A stretch of 64,000 nucleotides of DNA from CALBPI01 sp039027435 (GTDB lineage: Bacteria > Pseudomonadota > Gammaproteobacteria > Steroidobacterales > Woeseiaceae), in NCBI GenBank assembly GCA_039027435.1, contig JBCCKF010000006.1, positions 186,001 through 250,000 of the forward strand, in the 5' to 3' direction. Shown here piece after piece: positions 51,260 to 61,230 of this stretch. The notes under the pieces were generated by a model, which saw nothing but the letters and a program-made list of their open reading frames with translations, had not been told where the DNA came from and searched no databases. A program made the translations under genes and the position numbers. How positions within the stretch are numbered: position 1 is the stretch's first letter; each line of letters starts with the position of its first letter.

Positions 51260-52792
51260 ATGAAAATATCAAGAATCAATCACTTGTGGGGCGTGGTAGC
51301 GATTGCGTCATCCGCGCTGGCGGTCGATGGTCTGCATGCAGACACCACTCTGACAATCTATAGCAGAGCAACGCCGGGTGCGGTCAGCCCTGACCTCTAT
51401 CGACCCGGCGTGCGCAGTGGTAGCTATTTCGGTCAGTCGGTACCCGGCTATGCCATCGTGCGCGACGATCGCAAACTCAGCCTGACGCGCGGCCGCGGTC
51501 TTGTATCGATTACGGATGTGGCGGCCTTGCTGGATCCGACCACAGTTCGATTATCTTCGCTGACCGATCCCGACGGCACTCAGGTTGTCGAGCAGGACTT
51601 TCGATTTGATCTTGTTGGCAGCCAGAAGCTGATGCAGCGCTACATCGATCAGCAAATCACGGTCGAGCAGCGTGTGGGCGATGGTATCCGCGAGGTGAGC
51701 GGCACACTACTGAGCACCGATGGCGGGCTTGTACTGCAGTCGGACGACGGTGGTGTCGCCATCTTGTCCGATTGGCAGAACATTCGGTTTGGCGCGTTGC
51801 CCGGCGGACTGATGACTCGTCCAACGTTGATCTGGGATATCAATTCACGTCGCGGTGGCGAGCAAGAAGCGCGCATCAGTTATGAGACGCAAGGGATGAC
51901 CTGGTGGGCAGACTACAACCTGACCTGGACACCGGACGGTAAAGCACAAACTGGCACGCTCGATGTGGCCGCATGGGTAAGTATCCTCAACCAGACGGGG
52001 ACAAGCTTCGACGACACCGGACTCAAACTGGTCGCAGGCGACGTGCAGCGAGCGCCCACAGGGTTCTCAATGGCGCGGGAACGCGAAGTGATGCGTGCGG
52101 CTGCGGCCGACCTTTCGTCTGCCCAGGGTTTCGACGAGAAGGCATTTTTCGAATTCCATCTCTACACCCTCGGCAGAAAGACCGATCTGCCGGATCAGTC
52201 GACAAAACAAATGGCCTTGTTCCCGGCCGTCACCAGCGTGCCGGCGACCAAGCGCTTGATCTACAACGCGCTCAACTTCGGTGCGGGTTTGGGTTATGGC
52301 ATCACTGATCCCAACTTCGGGAACACAGGCAACTCGAAGGTCGACGTCTACATTGAATTCGAAAACCGCAAGCAGGATGGTCTCGGTGTGCCGTTGCCGG
52401 CAGGCCGCATCCGAGTGTCACAACTGGATGAGGCGGACGGCAGTCTCGAGTTTGTCGGTGAGGACGTGATCGCCCATACACCACGCAACGAAACCGTACG
52501 CATTCGTCTCGGATCGGCATTCGACGTCGTGGGCTCGCGAAAGCAAACCAATTACAACCTCGATACTCGTGCTCGGGTGTTGACGGAAACTGTCGAAATC
52601 ACACTTACCAACCGCAAAGACGAGCGCCAGACAGTTACTATCGCGGAGCCTCTATATCGCTATGCGAACTGGGCGATCAGCAATGCGACGGACGACTTTG
52701 AGAAGATCGACTCACGACTGGTTCACTTTGAGGTCGACGTGCCAGCCGATGGTAAGAAAGTCGTACGCTACGACATCCGCTATACGTGGTGA
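51260..52792 (+). CDS. DUF4139-domain secreted protein
   Basis: A 510-residue protein with a signal peptide ending at about DGLHA. The C-terminal two-thirds fit DUF4139 (ARISYETQGMTWWADYNLTW, DDTGLKLVAGDVQRAP, LPAGRIRVSQLDEADGSLEFVGED, NRKDERQTVTIAEPLYRYANW). Function is not established for the family; it is usually periplasmic or surface bound. GAGGGG is 8 nt before the ATG at 51260, better than the ATG at 51254. It is divergent from the TPR/TonB-C gene with about 140 bp between, where I see only a short palindrome (51235-51247). Confidence 0.82.
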   Translation: MKISRINHLWGVVAIASSALAVDGLHADTTLTIYSRATPGAVSPDLYRPGVRSGSYFGQSVPGYAIVRDDRKLSLTRGRGLVSITDVAALLDPTTVRLSSLTDPDGTQVVEQDFRFDLVGSQKLMQRYIDQQITVEQRVGDGIREVSGTLLSTDGGLVLQSDDGGVAILSDWQNIRFGALPGGLMTRPTLIWDINSRRGGEQEARISYETQGMTWWADYNLTWTPDGKAQTGTLDVAAWVSILNQTGTSFDDTGLKLVAGDVQRAPTGFSMAREREVMRAAAADLSSAQGFDEKAFFEFHLYTLGRKTDLPDQSTKQMALFPAVTSVPATKRLIYNALNFGAGLGYGITDPNFGNTGNSKVDVYIEFENRKQDGLGVPLPAGRIRVSQLDEADGSLEFVGEDVIAHTPRNETVRIRLGSAFDVVGSRKQTNYNLDTRARVLTETVEITLTNRKDERQTVTIAEPLYRYANWAISNATDDFEKIDSRLVHFEVDVPADGKKVVRYDIRYTW

Positions 52793-52796
52793 GGCT

Positions 52797-53228
52797 TTAA
52801 CCGAACGCGACGACGCAGGCGAGGGTGATACTGACGACCAGAGTCAGCACGGCGCGTAAGCGTCGAAACCACGCCGGGTAGCGGTCGAGCATGCTGACGC
52901 GTTCCCACAGGTACCAGGCAGGAAATGCAACGCCGAACGCCAGCAAGTCCTGCGGTGCAGGTAGTGACAGCGCGACCCAGGCGAACAACGGCGGTATGAC
53001 GCTCGCAACAAAGTCGCGCGGGCTGTTTTGGTCGGGTGTCGCGACGGCGATGCCCCAGTGGATGGCACCCAGGAAACTGAGGATGGTCGCAGCGTAGCCG
53101 GCAAGCAGGCCGACGCCTGAGAAATCGCCAAGGTCCACACCGAGGATGATGGCGAGACTGAGCCCCACGAATGGGATCAGTCCGCCATAACCCAGTGCCA
53201 GCGCTGTGGCTCTGCCCTCGGATGGCAT
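52797..53228 (-). CDS. DUF3429-family membrane protein
   Basis: A 143-residue membrane protein with about five helices. LGYGGLIPFVGLS, YAATILSFLGAIHWGIA and IPPLFAWVALSLP are typical of DUF3429 proteins, of unknown function. It starts 3 bp after the mscS stop, so it is co-transcribed and may be linked to membrane stress. Confidence 0.85.
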   Translation of the reverse strand: MPSEGRATALALGYGGLIPFVGLSLAIILGVDLGDFSGVGLLAGYAATILSFLGAIHWGIAVATPDQNSPRDFVASVIPPLFAWVALSLPAPQDLLAFGVAFPAWYLWERVSMLDRYPAWFRRLRAVLTLVVSITLACVVAFG

Positions 53229-53231
53229 CAG

Positions 53232-54086
53232 CTAGTCCGCGTCCGGCGTGACCATGGTCACTTCGCGTTGCGGGAATGGAATCGAGATGCCGGCCTCGTC
53301 GAGTGCGAGCTTGATGTTCTTCGTGAGCGCAAAGCGGGTCGGCCAGTAGTCGCTGGTCTTCACCCATGGACGCACCACAAAATTGACGCTGGAGTCGGCA
53401 AGCTCACTAACTTCAATGGTGACCGTCTGATCCTTCAGGACGCGCTCGTCTGCCTCAACGGTTGCGCGCAGCACGCGTTCTGCTTCGCGCAGGTCATCGC
53501 CGTAGCCTACGCCTACGACCATATCGATCCTTCGCGTGTCGAGCATCGAGTAGTTCACGATGGAGCCAGACGTGACATTGGCGTTCGGCACAATAATGCG
53601 GCGGTTATCCGGTGTGTTGAGGATGGTGTTGAAAATTGTCACTTCCTGGACCGTGCCGGATTCACCGGCAGCGTCAATAAAATCGCCGACTCGATAGGGC
53701 TTGAAGAATACGATCAAAAATCCTGAGGCGAAGTTCGAAAGTGAGCCTTGCAATGCCAAACCGACGGCGAGACCGGCAGCACCGAGAATGGCGATGACCG
53801 ACGTCATCTCAAAGCCGAGCTGTGTGAGCGCGGCGATGACAATGAACAGCGTCAGTAGAATATTCAGAATATTGAGCAGGAAGTTCTCGAGCAGAGGTTC
53901 GAGTTCAACACGATCGGCGACACCGCGCGCGGCGCGCATAATCACGCCTGCGATCATGCGGCCAATAACGAACACGGCGAGTGCGGCGAGCACCTTCAGA
54001 CCGAAGTCGACACCTTTGGTGGTGAGTAGCTCGTGGAGTTGTTCGAGATTGATGAGAGAGGTGATTTCAAAGCTCGCGGCCAGCAT
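53232..54086 (-). CDS. mscS: Small-conductance mechanosensitive channel MscS
   Basis: A 284-residue channel that opens under membrane tension on hypo-osmotic shock. Three N-terminal helices; the pore-lining helix is AILGAAGLAVGLALQGSLSNFASGFLI, then FKPYRVGDFIDAAGESGTVQEV and the cytoplasmic vestibule (RRIIVPNANVTSGSIVNYS). Length equals E. coli MscS. It forms an operon with the DUF3429 gene. Confidence 0.94.
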   Translation of the reverse strand: MLAASFEITSLINLEQLHELLTTKGVDFGLKVLAALAVFVIGRMIAGVIMRAARGVADRVELEPLLENFLLNILNILLTLFIVIAALTQLGFEMTSVIAILGAAGLAVGLALQGSLSNFASGFLIVFFKPYRVGDFIDAAGESGTVQEVTIFNTILNTPDNRRIIVPNANVTSGSIVNYSMLDTRRIDMVVGVGYGDDLREAERVLRATVEADERVLKDQTVTIEVSELADSSVNFVVRPWVKTSDYWPTRFALTKNIKLALDEAGISIPFPQREVTMVTPDAD

Positions 54087-54141
54087 CGTCTTGTCCCCTA
54101 AGAAAGCTGAAAACGCGAGTTTACGTCATGCGAAGGTGGCT

Positions 54142-55053
54142 TCAACTACCGCGCACCGATTGTCGCTTATTGGCGGGTTTGACCGTCAACGCAAGGGCAT
54201 TGGCGCCGAGCGAAATCAAGAGGCCGAGCAAGGCCGATTGTGTCCAGCGATATCCCTCGAAGACTGTGGATATCAGTAGTGCGACCACCGGCAGCATCAC
54301 CGCGATGTAGGAGGAACGGGTTGCGCCGATGCGATCCAGAATCACGAGATACAAGCCGAAGGCGATTGCCGTGCCAGGAACGGCGAGGAACAACAGTGAA
54401 CTCACATAGCTGAATTGCCAGTCGAAAACAAACGGCTCACCCGTCACTGCGGCGAATATCACCGACGCGCTGGCACCAATCCCCATCCCCCAGACGTTGA
54501 CGGCGATGACCGGCAGTTTTCGCCGCGTATTGCGGATGGCAGCCATGTTTCCCAGCGAAGCCATGTAAGAGCCGATCAGAATCAACACGATGCCTTTGAA
54601 GGTCTCGTCCGATAGCGTGAGTTCAGAAATCTCCGGCCAGAACATCAGGGCAATACCGCCAAGGGCCATCACGCCAGCAAGTAGTCCGAGAAGTTCGATC
54701 TTCGTGCCATAAAAGAAGCGCTCATTAATGGCATTGAATAGCACCATCACGGTGAACAATACGGCGACCAGGCCGCTCGCGAGATAGGCAGTGCCCGCGT
54801 AGATGAAAAAGTAGTTCACCGAGAACATGAGAATGCCTTGCACCGCGACTGCAGGCAGGTCTTCTTTTTCTATCCCGAGCCGGCGGTTTCTGAGCCGCCC
54901 GTACGCTGCGAGTGCCAGTGCCGCAATCGCAAATCGGTAGGCGAGCGACACCTGCACCGGCACGAACCCGAGTTGGTATTTGACCATGACCCAGGTTGAA
55001 CCCCAGATCAGTACGGTCGCCGCGTACAGGACCGCTGTCGGTGTGCTATTCAA
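54142..55053 (-). CDS. EamA-family permease
   Basis: A 303-residue transporter of the DMT superfamily, about ten helices in two EamA halves (LYAATVLIWGSTWVMVKYQLG; then PGTAIAFGLYLVILDRIGATRSSYIAVMLPVVALLISTVFEGY). Predicted metabolite exporter. Its start overlaps the end of the upstream yellow/MRJP-like gene by 8 bp, so the two are coupled. The substrate is unknown. Confidence 0.88.
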   Translation of the reverse strand: MNSTPTAVLYAATVLIWGSTWVMVKYQLGFVPVQVSLAYRFAIAALALAAYGRLRNRRLGIEKEDLPAVAVQGILMFSVNYFFIYAGTAYLASGLVAVLFTVMVLFNAINERFFYGTKIELLGLLAGVMALGGIALMFWPEISELTLSDETFKGIVLILIGSYMASLGNMAAIRNTRRKLPVIAVNVWGMGIGASASVIFAAVTGEPFVFDWQFSYVSSLLFLAVPGTAIAFGLYLVILDRIGATRSSYIAVMLPVVALLISTVFEGYRWTQSALLGLLISLGANALALTVKPANKRQSVRGS

Positions 55054-56161
55054 CAGCGGCGATCAGTTGGTTCAGGCCTGCCACCTTCAAAATGAAGAAA
55101 GGCGCGTTTTGCTCCATCGCCGGAGCGCCATCGAAAACGTAGGTATCAAAAGCCGCGTCGGTGATCAGCAAATCGCCCGCCTGCGTGAGTGCCAATCCGG
55201 CGGCCCAGCGAATTTGCGAGGTCTGAACCAGCGTTCGAAGACGTCGTTCTCGGTCAATCAGGTGTAGTGCGTGATTGTTGACGTCCGTAATCAAGAGTTG
55301 GTCGTCCGGCAAAACGAGCATCGCCGAAGAAAGCGGTTTGTCTGCGAATCGCTCGATAGCATCTGCTGCGTCGCTTTGCCCGCGCAAAAGCACCGCCAGT
55401 GGCATTCTATAAAGACCGTCGTTCGCGAGTGCTGCGAGGTACAGATAGTCTTGTTGGCGATCGATTGCCAACGAGAACAATCCCGGGCGCCAAGTGAATG
55501 TTCCGGCGAAATACTTCAGCGGTCCGGTGCCTGGGTCCACGTACCAGTTGCCGGCGCTGATTGACGGCTCGCCGGCAAGCTCACGACGAATGTTTCCTGT
55601 ACGTGCGTCAACGACGATCAACGCCGACTCCTGACGCCAGGTGCCAGCATCGGCGATCAGGACATAGCGGTCGTCGGCAGTTGTAACCAGCGCCGTGAGG
55701 TGCGAGCCGAGCGGTGCCACATCAGATAGGTCGAATCGGCCTGTTTGTTCGCCCGTGCCAGCGTTGAAACGGAACAGTGTCGGCGTACCAATGCCGTGGT
55801 TGCCATGGTCCAGTACGAAAACCTGACCCGTCGCCCCGACCGTGACAGCCGAGACCGTGTCGAACACCGTCTGCTGCGCGTTCGCGTCCGGGAACGGAAC
55901 CGCAATGCCATCTTCGATTCTCAGCAGCTGGTTTGCAGCGCTGCGAGCCTCTGGCTGAACCGTGAAGTACACCGCACCTACCGGATCGATGGAAATGCTG
56001 GATGGCGGTTGATTGAAACTCAGGTGATTGGTGATGACAGAGGCATCTACAGTCGGTGTCCCGACCGTGAATCGGTAATCATTGCCTCCGCCCCAGATTA
56101 GTCGAGCGGCGCCAAGCGCGATCGCAAAGGTGATGGCAAAGCCGAGAAAGACGCGAGGCAT
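55046..56161 (-). CDS. Yellow/MRJP-like beta-propeller protein
   Basis: A 371-residue protein with an N-terminal membrane anchor or signal (FLGFAITFAIALGAARLIW) and a six-bladed propeller with repeated blades: PSSISIDPVGAVYFT, VFVLDHGNHGIGTPTLFRF, LALDRQQDYLYLAAL-type, LLITDVNNHALHLID. This resembles the major royal jelly/yellow family, bacterial members of which are of unknown role. It follows the TetR gene by 10 bp and is coupled to EamA. SMP-30 lactonase is a less likely alternative, because the metal residues are not apparent. Confidence 0.7.
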   Translation of the reverse strand: MPRVFLGFAITFAIALGAARLIWGGGNDYRFTVGTPTVDASVITNHLSFNQPPSSISIDPVGAVYFTVQPEARSAANQLLRIEDGIAVPFPDANAQQTVFDTVSAVTVGATGQVFVLDHGNHGIGTPTLFRFNAGTGEQTGRFDLSDVAPLGSHLTALVTTADDRYVLIADAGTWRQESALIVVDARTGNIRRELAGEPSISAGNWYVDPGTGPLKYFAGTFTWRPGLFSLAIDRQQDYLYLAALANDGLYRMPLAVLLRGQSDAADAIERFADKPLSSAMLVLPDDQLLITDVNNHALHLIDRERRLRTLVQTSQIRWAAGLALTQAGDLLITDAAFDTYVFDGAPAMEQNAPFFILKVAGLNQLIAAVE

Positions 56162-56171
56162 CAGCGGTGGG

Positions 56172-56804
56172 TCAGTTCGCGTGCCAGCGCAGGAACTGCG
56201 TAACGCAACGCTCCAGATGCGCGGTCTTCTCCGCTTCTGGAATATCTTCGATCGAGTGCATCATCAACCGCATCAGGTAGTGCCCCTCTACCAGAGAGAG
56301 AAACTCCTCTGCAGCCCGCTGTGGATTCTCGATCGGCGCATAGTCGGCATCTCTGGATTCGGCCAAACAGCGCGCAAGCGTATCCATGGTGGCTTGCGGG
56401 CCATTATCCCAAAACGCTTCGGAGAGCTGCGGGAAACCCTTGGTCTCGCCGATCAGCACTTTATAAATAGAAACGACGCCGGGGTCGCACAGCAGGTCGA
56501 GCAGGCGACGACCGATCGTTTCAAGCACGGTGGCGAGCGGCAAATCCGGATGTGCGTCCTGCATGTCCAGCCCGTAGGCGCGCACTTTCGCCATAATGCA
56601 GGAGCGGAACAGGTCATCCTTGTTCTGGAAGTGTGAATAAACCGTCTGTTTAGACACGCCGGCTTCCTGCGCGATGGCATCCATCGAGGTGCGCGCGTAG
56701 CCGATGTCCATGAACAGCTCGCTCGCTGCCTGCAGTATCGCCTCGTGCTTGGTATCGCATTTCGGGCGTCCCACCCGGTTTTGTATAAGATTTTCTGAAA
56801 TCAA
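56172..56804 (-). CDS. TetR/AcrR-family repressor
   Basis: A 210-residue regulator with an N-terminal helix-turn-helix (AILQAASELFMDIGYARTSMDAIAQEAGVSKQTVYSHFQNKDDLF) and a helical ligand domain. It is divergent from a complete RND pump and is the likely repressor of it. The reading frame starts at a TTG (56804) that lies in an operator-like palindrome; a GTG at 56774 is an alternative. It heads a leftward run with the MRJP-like and EamA genes. Confidence 0.88.
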   Translation of the reverse strand: MISENLIQNRVGRPKCDTKHEAILQAASELFMDIGYARTSMDAIAQEAGVSKQTVYSHFQNKDDLFRSCIMAKVRAYGLDMQDAHPDLPLATVLETIGRRLLDLLCDPGVVSIYKVLIGETKGFPQLSEAFWDNGPQATMDTLARCLAESRDADYAPIENPQRAAEEFLSLVEGHYLMRLMMHSIEDIPEAEKTAHLERCVTQFLRWHAN

Positions 56805-56852
56805 ACTGGACAGTTCCGTAATTAGTGCTACAATTAATCAAACTGTACGGTC
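56804..56852. promoter_or_regulatory. Two TetR operator-like sites
   Basis: AACTGGACAGTT (56804-56815) is a palindrome with 5-bp arms, and AACTGTACGGTC (56841-56852) is a near copy; both follow TCA. They lie 37 bp apart between the divergent TetR and RND adaptor genes. ACTGTACGGT-type sequences are typical of TetR/AcrR operators. Confidence 0.6.
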
Positions 56853-56923
56853 TAGTATATCACAATTCCTCCAGATCCGGCATCCGCAAGCCGTCCCTTC
56901 TGGAGCACACAGGATGTCGAATC

Positions 56924-58093
56924 ATGATGATCGAATCGCTTCTCGTCCCCCTTCGCCGCGCTCTGGCGGTGTCCGTGTTGGCTGTTCTGGCCGCGTGTGG
57001 TGCCCCAGAGGCTTCAGACCCGGCTCCCGCTGCGCTACTGGTAGCGCCATACACCGTCGCGCTTGAGAGCGAATACCTCACGGAGCAACGTTTCAGCGGC
57101 AGCGTCGAGGCCGGCAGGAGCTCGCAACTTGGTTTCGAGCTCGGCGGTGAGCTGGCTGACGTCAAAGTTGATGATGGTGCTGTCGTCAATGCCGGGGACG
57201 TACTCGCCAAATTGGATGACGCGCGGTTGATCGCTGCGCGTGATGCCGCGCAAGCCGCCTTGGATCAGGCGAGTGCGCAAGCGGCGCTTAGCGCGTCAAC
57301 CTATGAGCGAATTTCCGGTGCGCGCGAGTTCGATGGCGTTTCTCAGCAGGAACTTGACGAGGCCCTGGAGCTCAAGCAGCGCACCGAAGCCGCGGAGCTC
57401 GCGGCTAAGGCACAGCTCGAACGGATTCTCGTGGACCTTAGAAAGAGTGTATTGAGAGCGCCGTATGATGCGTTGATCGTTACCCGTATGGCGGATGAAG
57501 GCCAGGTGCTCGGCGGTGGACAGCCGGTGCTCAGCATTCAAGAGCTCGCGGCTCCTGAGGTACGCCTAGCGGTCACCAGCGATGCGCTCGATCGTATGCA
57601 GGTAGGCGATCAACTCACACTGCGCGTGAATGGCGATGACGTTGAGGCCACGGTAACGGCAGTCGTTCCGCGACGCGACGCAAGAACCCGCGCCGTTGAC
57701 GTCCGTCTACAATTACCCGAGCGCGCACCGGCACGGGTGGGTGATGTCGCAGAGCTCAAGTTCGAGTCCCTAATCGCCAGCGAAGGCTACTGGGTACCGC
57801 TCGATGCACTGTCCGAGGGCGCGCGCGGTGTTTGGCATGTACTCGCAATCAGCGAAGACACATCCTTGCTGGCGCGCGACGTGATGCTCGAGACGGGCGC
57901 GACCCATGTCCTCGAACGCCGGCCCGTCGAAATTATTCACTACGATGAGACCCGCGTGTATGTGCGAGGCGCGCTGCGCGATGGTGATGACATCGTTGCA
58001 GGTGGGCTGCAGCGGGTGGTTGCGGGCCAAGGCGTACGGATCGGCAACCCTGACGAGTACCTGACCGACGCATCGGTAGGACCGACGTCATGA
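56924..58093 (+). CDS. RND efflux periplasmic adaptor (membrane fusion protein)
   Basis: A 389-residue HlyD/AcrA-like lipoprotein (lipobox LAVLAACG). RFSGSVEAGRSSQLGFELGGELADVKVDDGAVVNAGDVLAKLDD is the lipoyl-barrel half, followed by a coiled-coil hairpin (about residues 105-170) and RKSVLRAPYDALIVTRMADEGQVL. It links the inner membrane pump to the outer membrane factor. Start 56924 has AGGA about 9 nt upstream. The stop overlaps the pump gene (ATGA). Confidence 0.9.
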   Translation: MMIESLLVPLRRALAVSVLAVLAACGAPEASDPAPAALLVAPYTVALESEYLTEQRFSGSVEAGRSSQLGFELGGELADVKVDDGAVVNAGDVLAKLDDARLIAARDAAQAALDQASAQAALSASTYERISGAREFDGVSQQELDEALELKQRTEAAELAAKAQLERILVDLRKSVLRAPYDALIVTRMADEGQVLGGGQPVLSIQELAAPEVRLAVTSDALDRMQVGDQLTLRVNGDDVEATVTAVVPRRDARTRAVDVRLQLPERAPARVGDVAELKFESLIASEGYWVPLDALSEGARGVWHVLAISEDTSLLARDVMLETGATHVLERRPVEIIHYDETRVYVRGALRDGDDIVAGGLQRVVAGQGVRIGNPDEYLTDASVGPTS

Positions 58094-61000
58094 GCGCACA
58101 AGGCAACCCTGGCGTCGCCCGGTTCGCCGAGGCGATGTACCGCAACCAATACCTGTTGTGGCTGACCATCATCATTATCCTGATGGCTGGCTCGGCGGCA
58201 TTGAGTGGTCTGCCCCGGATTGAGGACCCACGCATCACCAATCGCTACCCGACAGTCATCACGGTACTGCCGGGTGGGTCCGCGGAACGGGTGGAGCTAT
58301 TGGTTACCGAGAAGCTCGAGAACGCCCTCGAGGAACTATCGGAAATCAAGTTCATTCGTTCGACCTCACGCAACGGCATCTCGGTGCTTGCGATCGAATT
58401 GCAGGACTCAGTCGGGCCGGGCCAGAACGAACAAGTGTTCTCGAAAATCCGCGACAAGATTGCAGACGCCTCGGCAGAGCTTCCTGCCGGTGCGCTCGAG
58501 CCCGTCTTCGATGACAAGACCGAGGCCGTGGCGTTCAGTGTTTTGATTTCCATGCGCTGGACCCAGGATGATCGCGAGGCGCCGATGGGCCTCATGTATC
58601 GCTTGAGTCAGCAACTCGCTGACAACCTGTTGACGATCCCGGGCACGGATCTCGTGCGTTATTACGGCGCGCCTGAAGAAGAAATCTCGGTCACGATCGA
58701 TCCGGATACGCTCGCTGAGATGGGACTTAGCACCAGCGATGTTGCCAGCCTCATCGCTGCGGGCGACCCGAAAGCGCCGGCCGGAGCACTGAGAAGCGAT
58801 TCACGCGCCTTGTTGCTGGAAGTGGAGGGCGACTTTGAGTCGGTGGATCGCGTGCGACAAACGACGCTGGTACCCAACGCCCGGGGTGGTGCAATCACGC
58901 TCGGAGACGTTGCCACGGTCAAGCGAGAGTGGCTCGAGCCCGCCGATCAGATCGCTTACACCAATGGTGCGCGCAGCATTTTGCTCGGTGTGAGAACGTC
59001 CGGTTCAATCCGGCTGGATCAATGGGCAGAAGTCGCGCGCGAACGCATTGCCGATTACAACCGCACCCTCGGGGGCGGGATCGAAGCGACGATTGTGTTC
59101 GATCAGAGCGTCTACACCGAAGCCAGGCTCGCCTCGCTAAGCTCTAACCTGATGGCAGGCGCCATGGTGGTCATGCTCGTGGTGTTCGTCGGCATGGGGT
59201 GGCGTGCGGCGTTGATCGTCGGTTCTGCGTTGCCTTTGTCCGCTTCAATCACCGTGTTTGGGCTAGGCCCCGCCGGGCAGCAGATTCACCAGATGAGCAT
59301 CTTCGGGATGATCGTTGCTATCGGTCTATTGATCGATGCGGCAATCGTGATGACCGATGAGGTCAAGAAGAAACTCGATGCGGGCAGTGAGAGAGTCGCT
59401 GCGCTACGCCACGCCGTGCAGCACCTGTTCACACCCTTGCTGGCGTCCACCTTAACGACCGTGCTCGGCTTTATGCCGGTGTTCCTGCTTTCCGGTGCCA
59501 TGGGTGATTTCGTCGGTCCGATCGCGATTTCGGTCGTGATGGCCCTGATCGCCTCGTTCGTACTTGCTATCACCGTCATTCCGGCGCTATCGGCACAGTT
59601 CATCCGCCGCTGCGAGCCTGGCCAGGTGCGTCATTGGTGGAGTGACGGTGCCAGCAACCGCAAGCTGTCTGATCGTTATCGGGACCTCCTGCGGGCTGCG
59701 GTTCGCAGACCGTGGCTGACGGTCGCTGCCTGCATGGTATTGCCGATCTCGGGATTTGTTCTCGCCGGTACGCTGGGCCAGGAGTTCTTCCCTGCCGCGG
59801 ATCGCGATCAGTTCGAGGTTCAGGTCTGGATGCCGCCCGGCACAGCCATCGATGCGACGGCGCGGCTGACACGCGAAATCGATGAGCGTTTGCTCGACGA
59901 ACAGGGCATCACCGACGTGCATTGGCTGGTGGGTCACAGCTTCCCGACGGTCTACTACAACCGTGTCATGAAACGCCGCGGCGATGGCACCTACGCTCAG
60001 GCGGTCGTCTTCACCGACGATGTGCAGTCGGCCAAGGTGTTGACGCGGAAATTGATGTTTGAACTGCCTGATGCGTTCCCCGAGGCGCGGATCGTGGTGA
60101 ACCCATACTCGCAGGGACCGCCGGTAGATGCGCCAGTCGGTTTGCGGATCGAGGGTCCCGATGTGAACGAGCTCGTTCGCCTCGGTGAAGAGGTGCGCAA
60201 GATCATGCACACCATTCCCGAGATCACGCAGACCTACGCGACCATCAGCAGTGGCGAGCCCGGATTGTCTTTTGTACCTGATGAGGTGGCACTGCGCGCC
60301 TCGGACCTGACGCTGGCACAGGTTGCCGGGCAGATGCAGGCAAGTCTGGAGGGACGTGTCGGTGGTGCTGTACTGGATGGTCGCGAGGAATTGCCGGTGC
60401 GCATTCGCTATCCCGCCGAATCTCGCGACACGGTATCGCGTGTTGCTAGCACCAAACTGATCGGCACGCAGGGTGCGGTCAATGCGCTCAGCGTTGGCGA
60501 TCTTGAGTTACGACCTGAGTTTGTGAGTATCACTCGCGAGAACCGGGTACGTGCCAATCGCGTGTTTGCGTTCACCCGGCGCGATGCATTGGCGGTCGAC
60601 GTGTCGAATGAGGTTCGTGCTCGACTGGATGAGGCTGGATTCGAATTGCCCCCGGGCTACAGGCTTCGTGGTGAGGGTGACAGCGACGCCCAGGCTGAGG
60701 CGATCGGCAAGCTGACCACCTATCTGCCGATTATCGGGCTGTTGATGGTGGCAACAATCATTCTGTCGTTCCGCAGCCTGCGGCTTGCGACGGTGATCGG
60801 CACGGTCGCGTTTCTTTCGGTTGGCCTTGGCATGCTCGGGTTGTGGTTGGGCGGTTACGCGCGCGGCTTTAATGCGGTTATTGGTGTCGCCGGTCTGATC
60901 GGCGTTGCGATCAATGGCACGATTGTCGTGATGGCCGCGATCCGCGCCGATGCAGGTGCCTGCGTTGGCGACTGCGAGGGCATCGTCGAACAAACGGTGG

Positions 61001-61230
61001 GTGCGACCCGCCACATTGTCTCGACCGTCTTCACGACCATCGGTGGTTTTGTACCGCTGATTCTGAGTGGTGGTGATTTCTGGCCGCCGCTCGCGGTGGT
61101 GATTGCCGGCGGCGTGGGATTCTCTATCACGTTGTCGCTGCTCTTTACGCCTGCGATCTACAGAATTCTCTGCCAGTGGGGTGAACGTATTGAACGGCCT
61201 TTACACGCCAGCGCGGTGACGACGACATGA
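58090..61230 (+). CDS. RND efflux permease
   Basis: A 1046-residue proton-driven pump of the hydrophobe/amphiphile RND class with 12 helices and two large periplasmic loops. TM4 reads GLLIDAAIVMTDEV, so only one aspartate is present where AcrB has an Asp-Asp pair; single-Asp variants are known in other RND branches. GFMPVFLLSGAMGDFVGPI and the repeat GGFVPLILSGGDFWPPLAVVIAGG are typical. It works with the adaptor and NodT-type factor of the same operon. The substrate may be drugs, dyes or metabolites. Confidence 0.93.
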   Translation: MSAQGNPGVARFAEAMYRNQYLLWLTIIIILMAGSAALSGLPRIEDPRITNRYPTVITVLPGGSAERVELLVTEKLENALEELSEIKFIRSTSRNGISVLAIELQDSVGPGQNEQVFSKIRDKIADASAELPAGALEPVFDDKTEAVAFSVLISMRWTQDDREAPMGLMYRLSQQLADNLLTIPGTDLVRYYGAPEEEISVTIDPDTLAEMGLSTSDVASLIAAGDPKAPAGALRSDSRALLLEVEGDFESVDRVRQTTLVPNARGGAITLGDVATVKREWLEPADQIAYTNGARSILLGVRTSGSIRLDQWAEVARERIADYNRTLGGGIEATIVFDQSVYTEARLASLSSNLMAGAMVVMLVVFVGMGWRAALIVGSALPLSASITVFGLGPAGQQIHQMSIFGMIVAIGLLIDAAIVMTDEVKKKLDAGSERVAALRHAVQHLFTPLLASTLTTVLGFMPVFLLSGAMGDFVGPIAISVVMALIASFVLAITVIPALSAQFIRRCEPGQVRHWWSDGASNRKLSDRYRDLLRAAVRRPWLTVAACMVLPISGFVLAGTLGQEFFPAADRDQFEVQVWMPPGTAIDATARLTREIDERLLDEQGITDVHWLVGHSFPTVYYNRVMKRRGDGTYAQAVVFTDDVQSAKVLTRKLMFELPDAFPEARIVVNPYSQGPPVDAPVGLRIEGPDVNELVRLGEEVRKIMHTIPEITQTYATISSGEPGLSFVPDEVALRASDLTLAQVAGQMQASLEGRVGGAVLDGREELPVRIRYPAESRDTVSRVASTKLIGTQGAVNALSVGDLELRPEFVSITRENRVRANRVFAFTRRDALAVDVSNEVRARLDEAGFELPPGYRLRGEGDSDAQAEAIGKLTTYLPIIGLLMVATIILSFRSLRLATVIGTVAFLSVGLGMLGLWLGGYARGFNAVIGVAGLIGVAINGTIVVMAAIRADAGACVGDCEGIVEQTVGATRHIVSTVFTTIGGFVPLILSGGDFWPPLAVVIAGGVGFSITLSLLFTPAIYRILCQWGERIERPLHASAVTTT

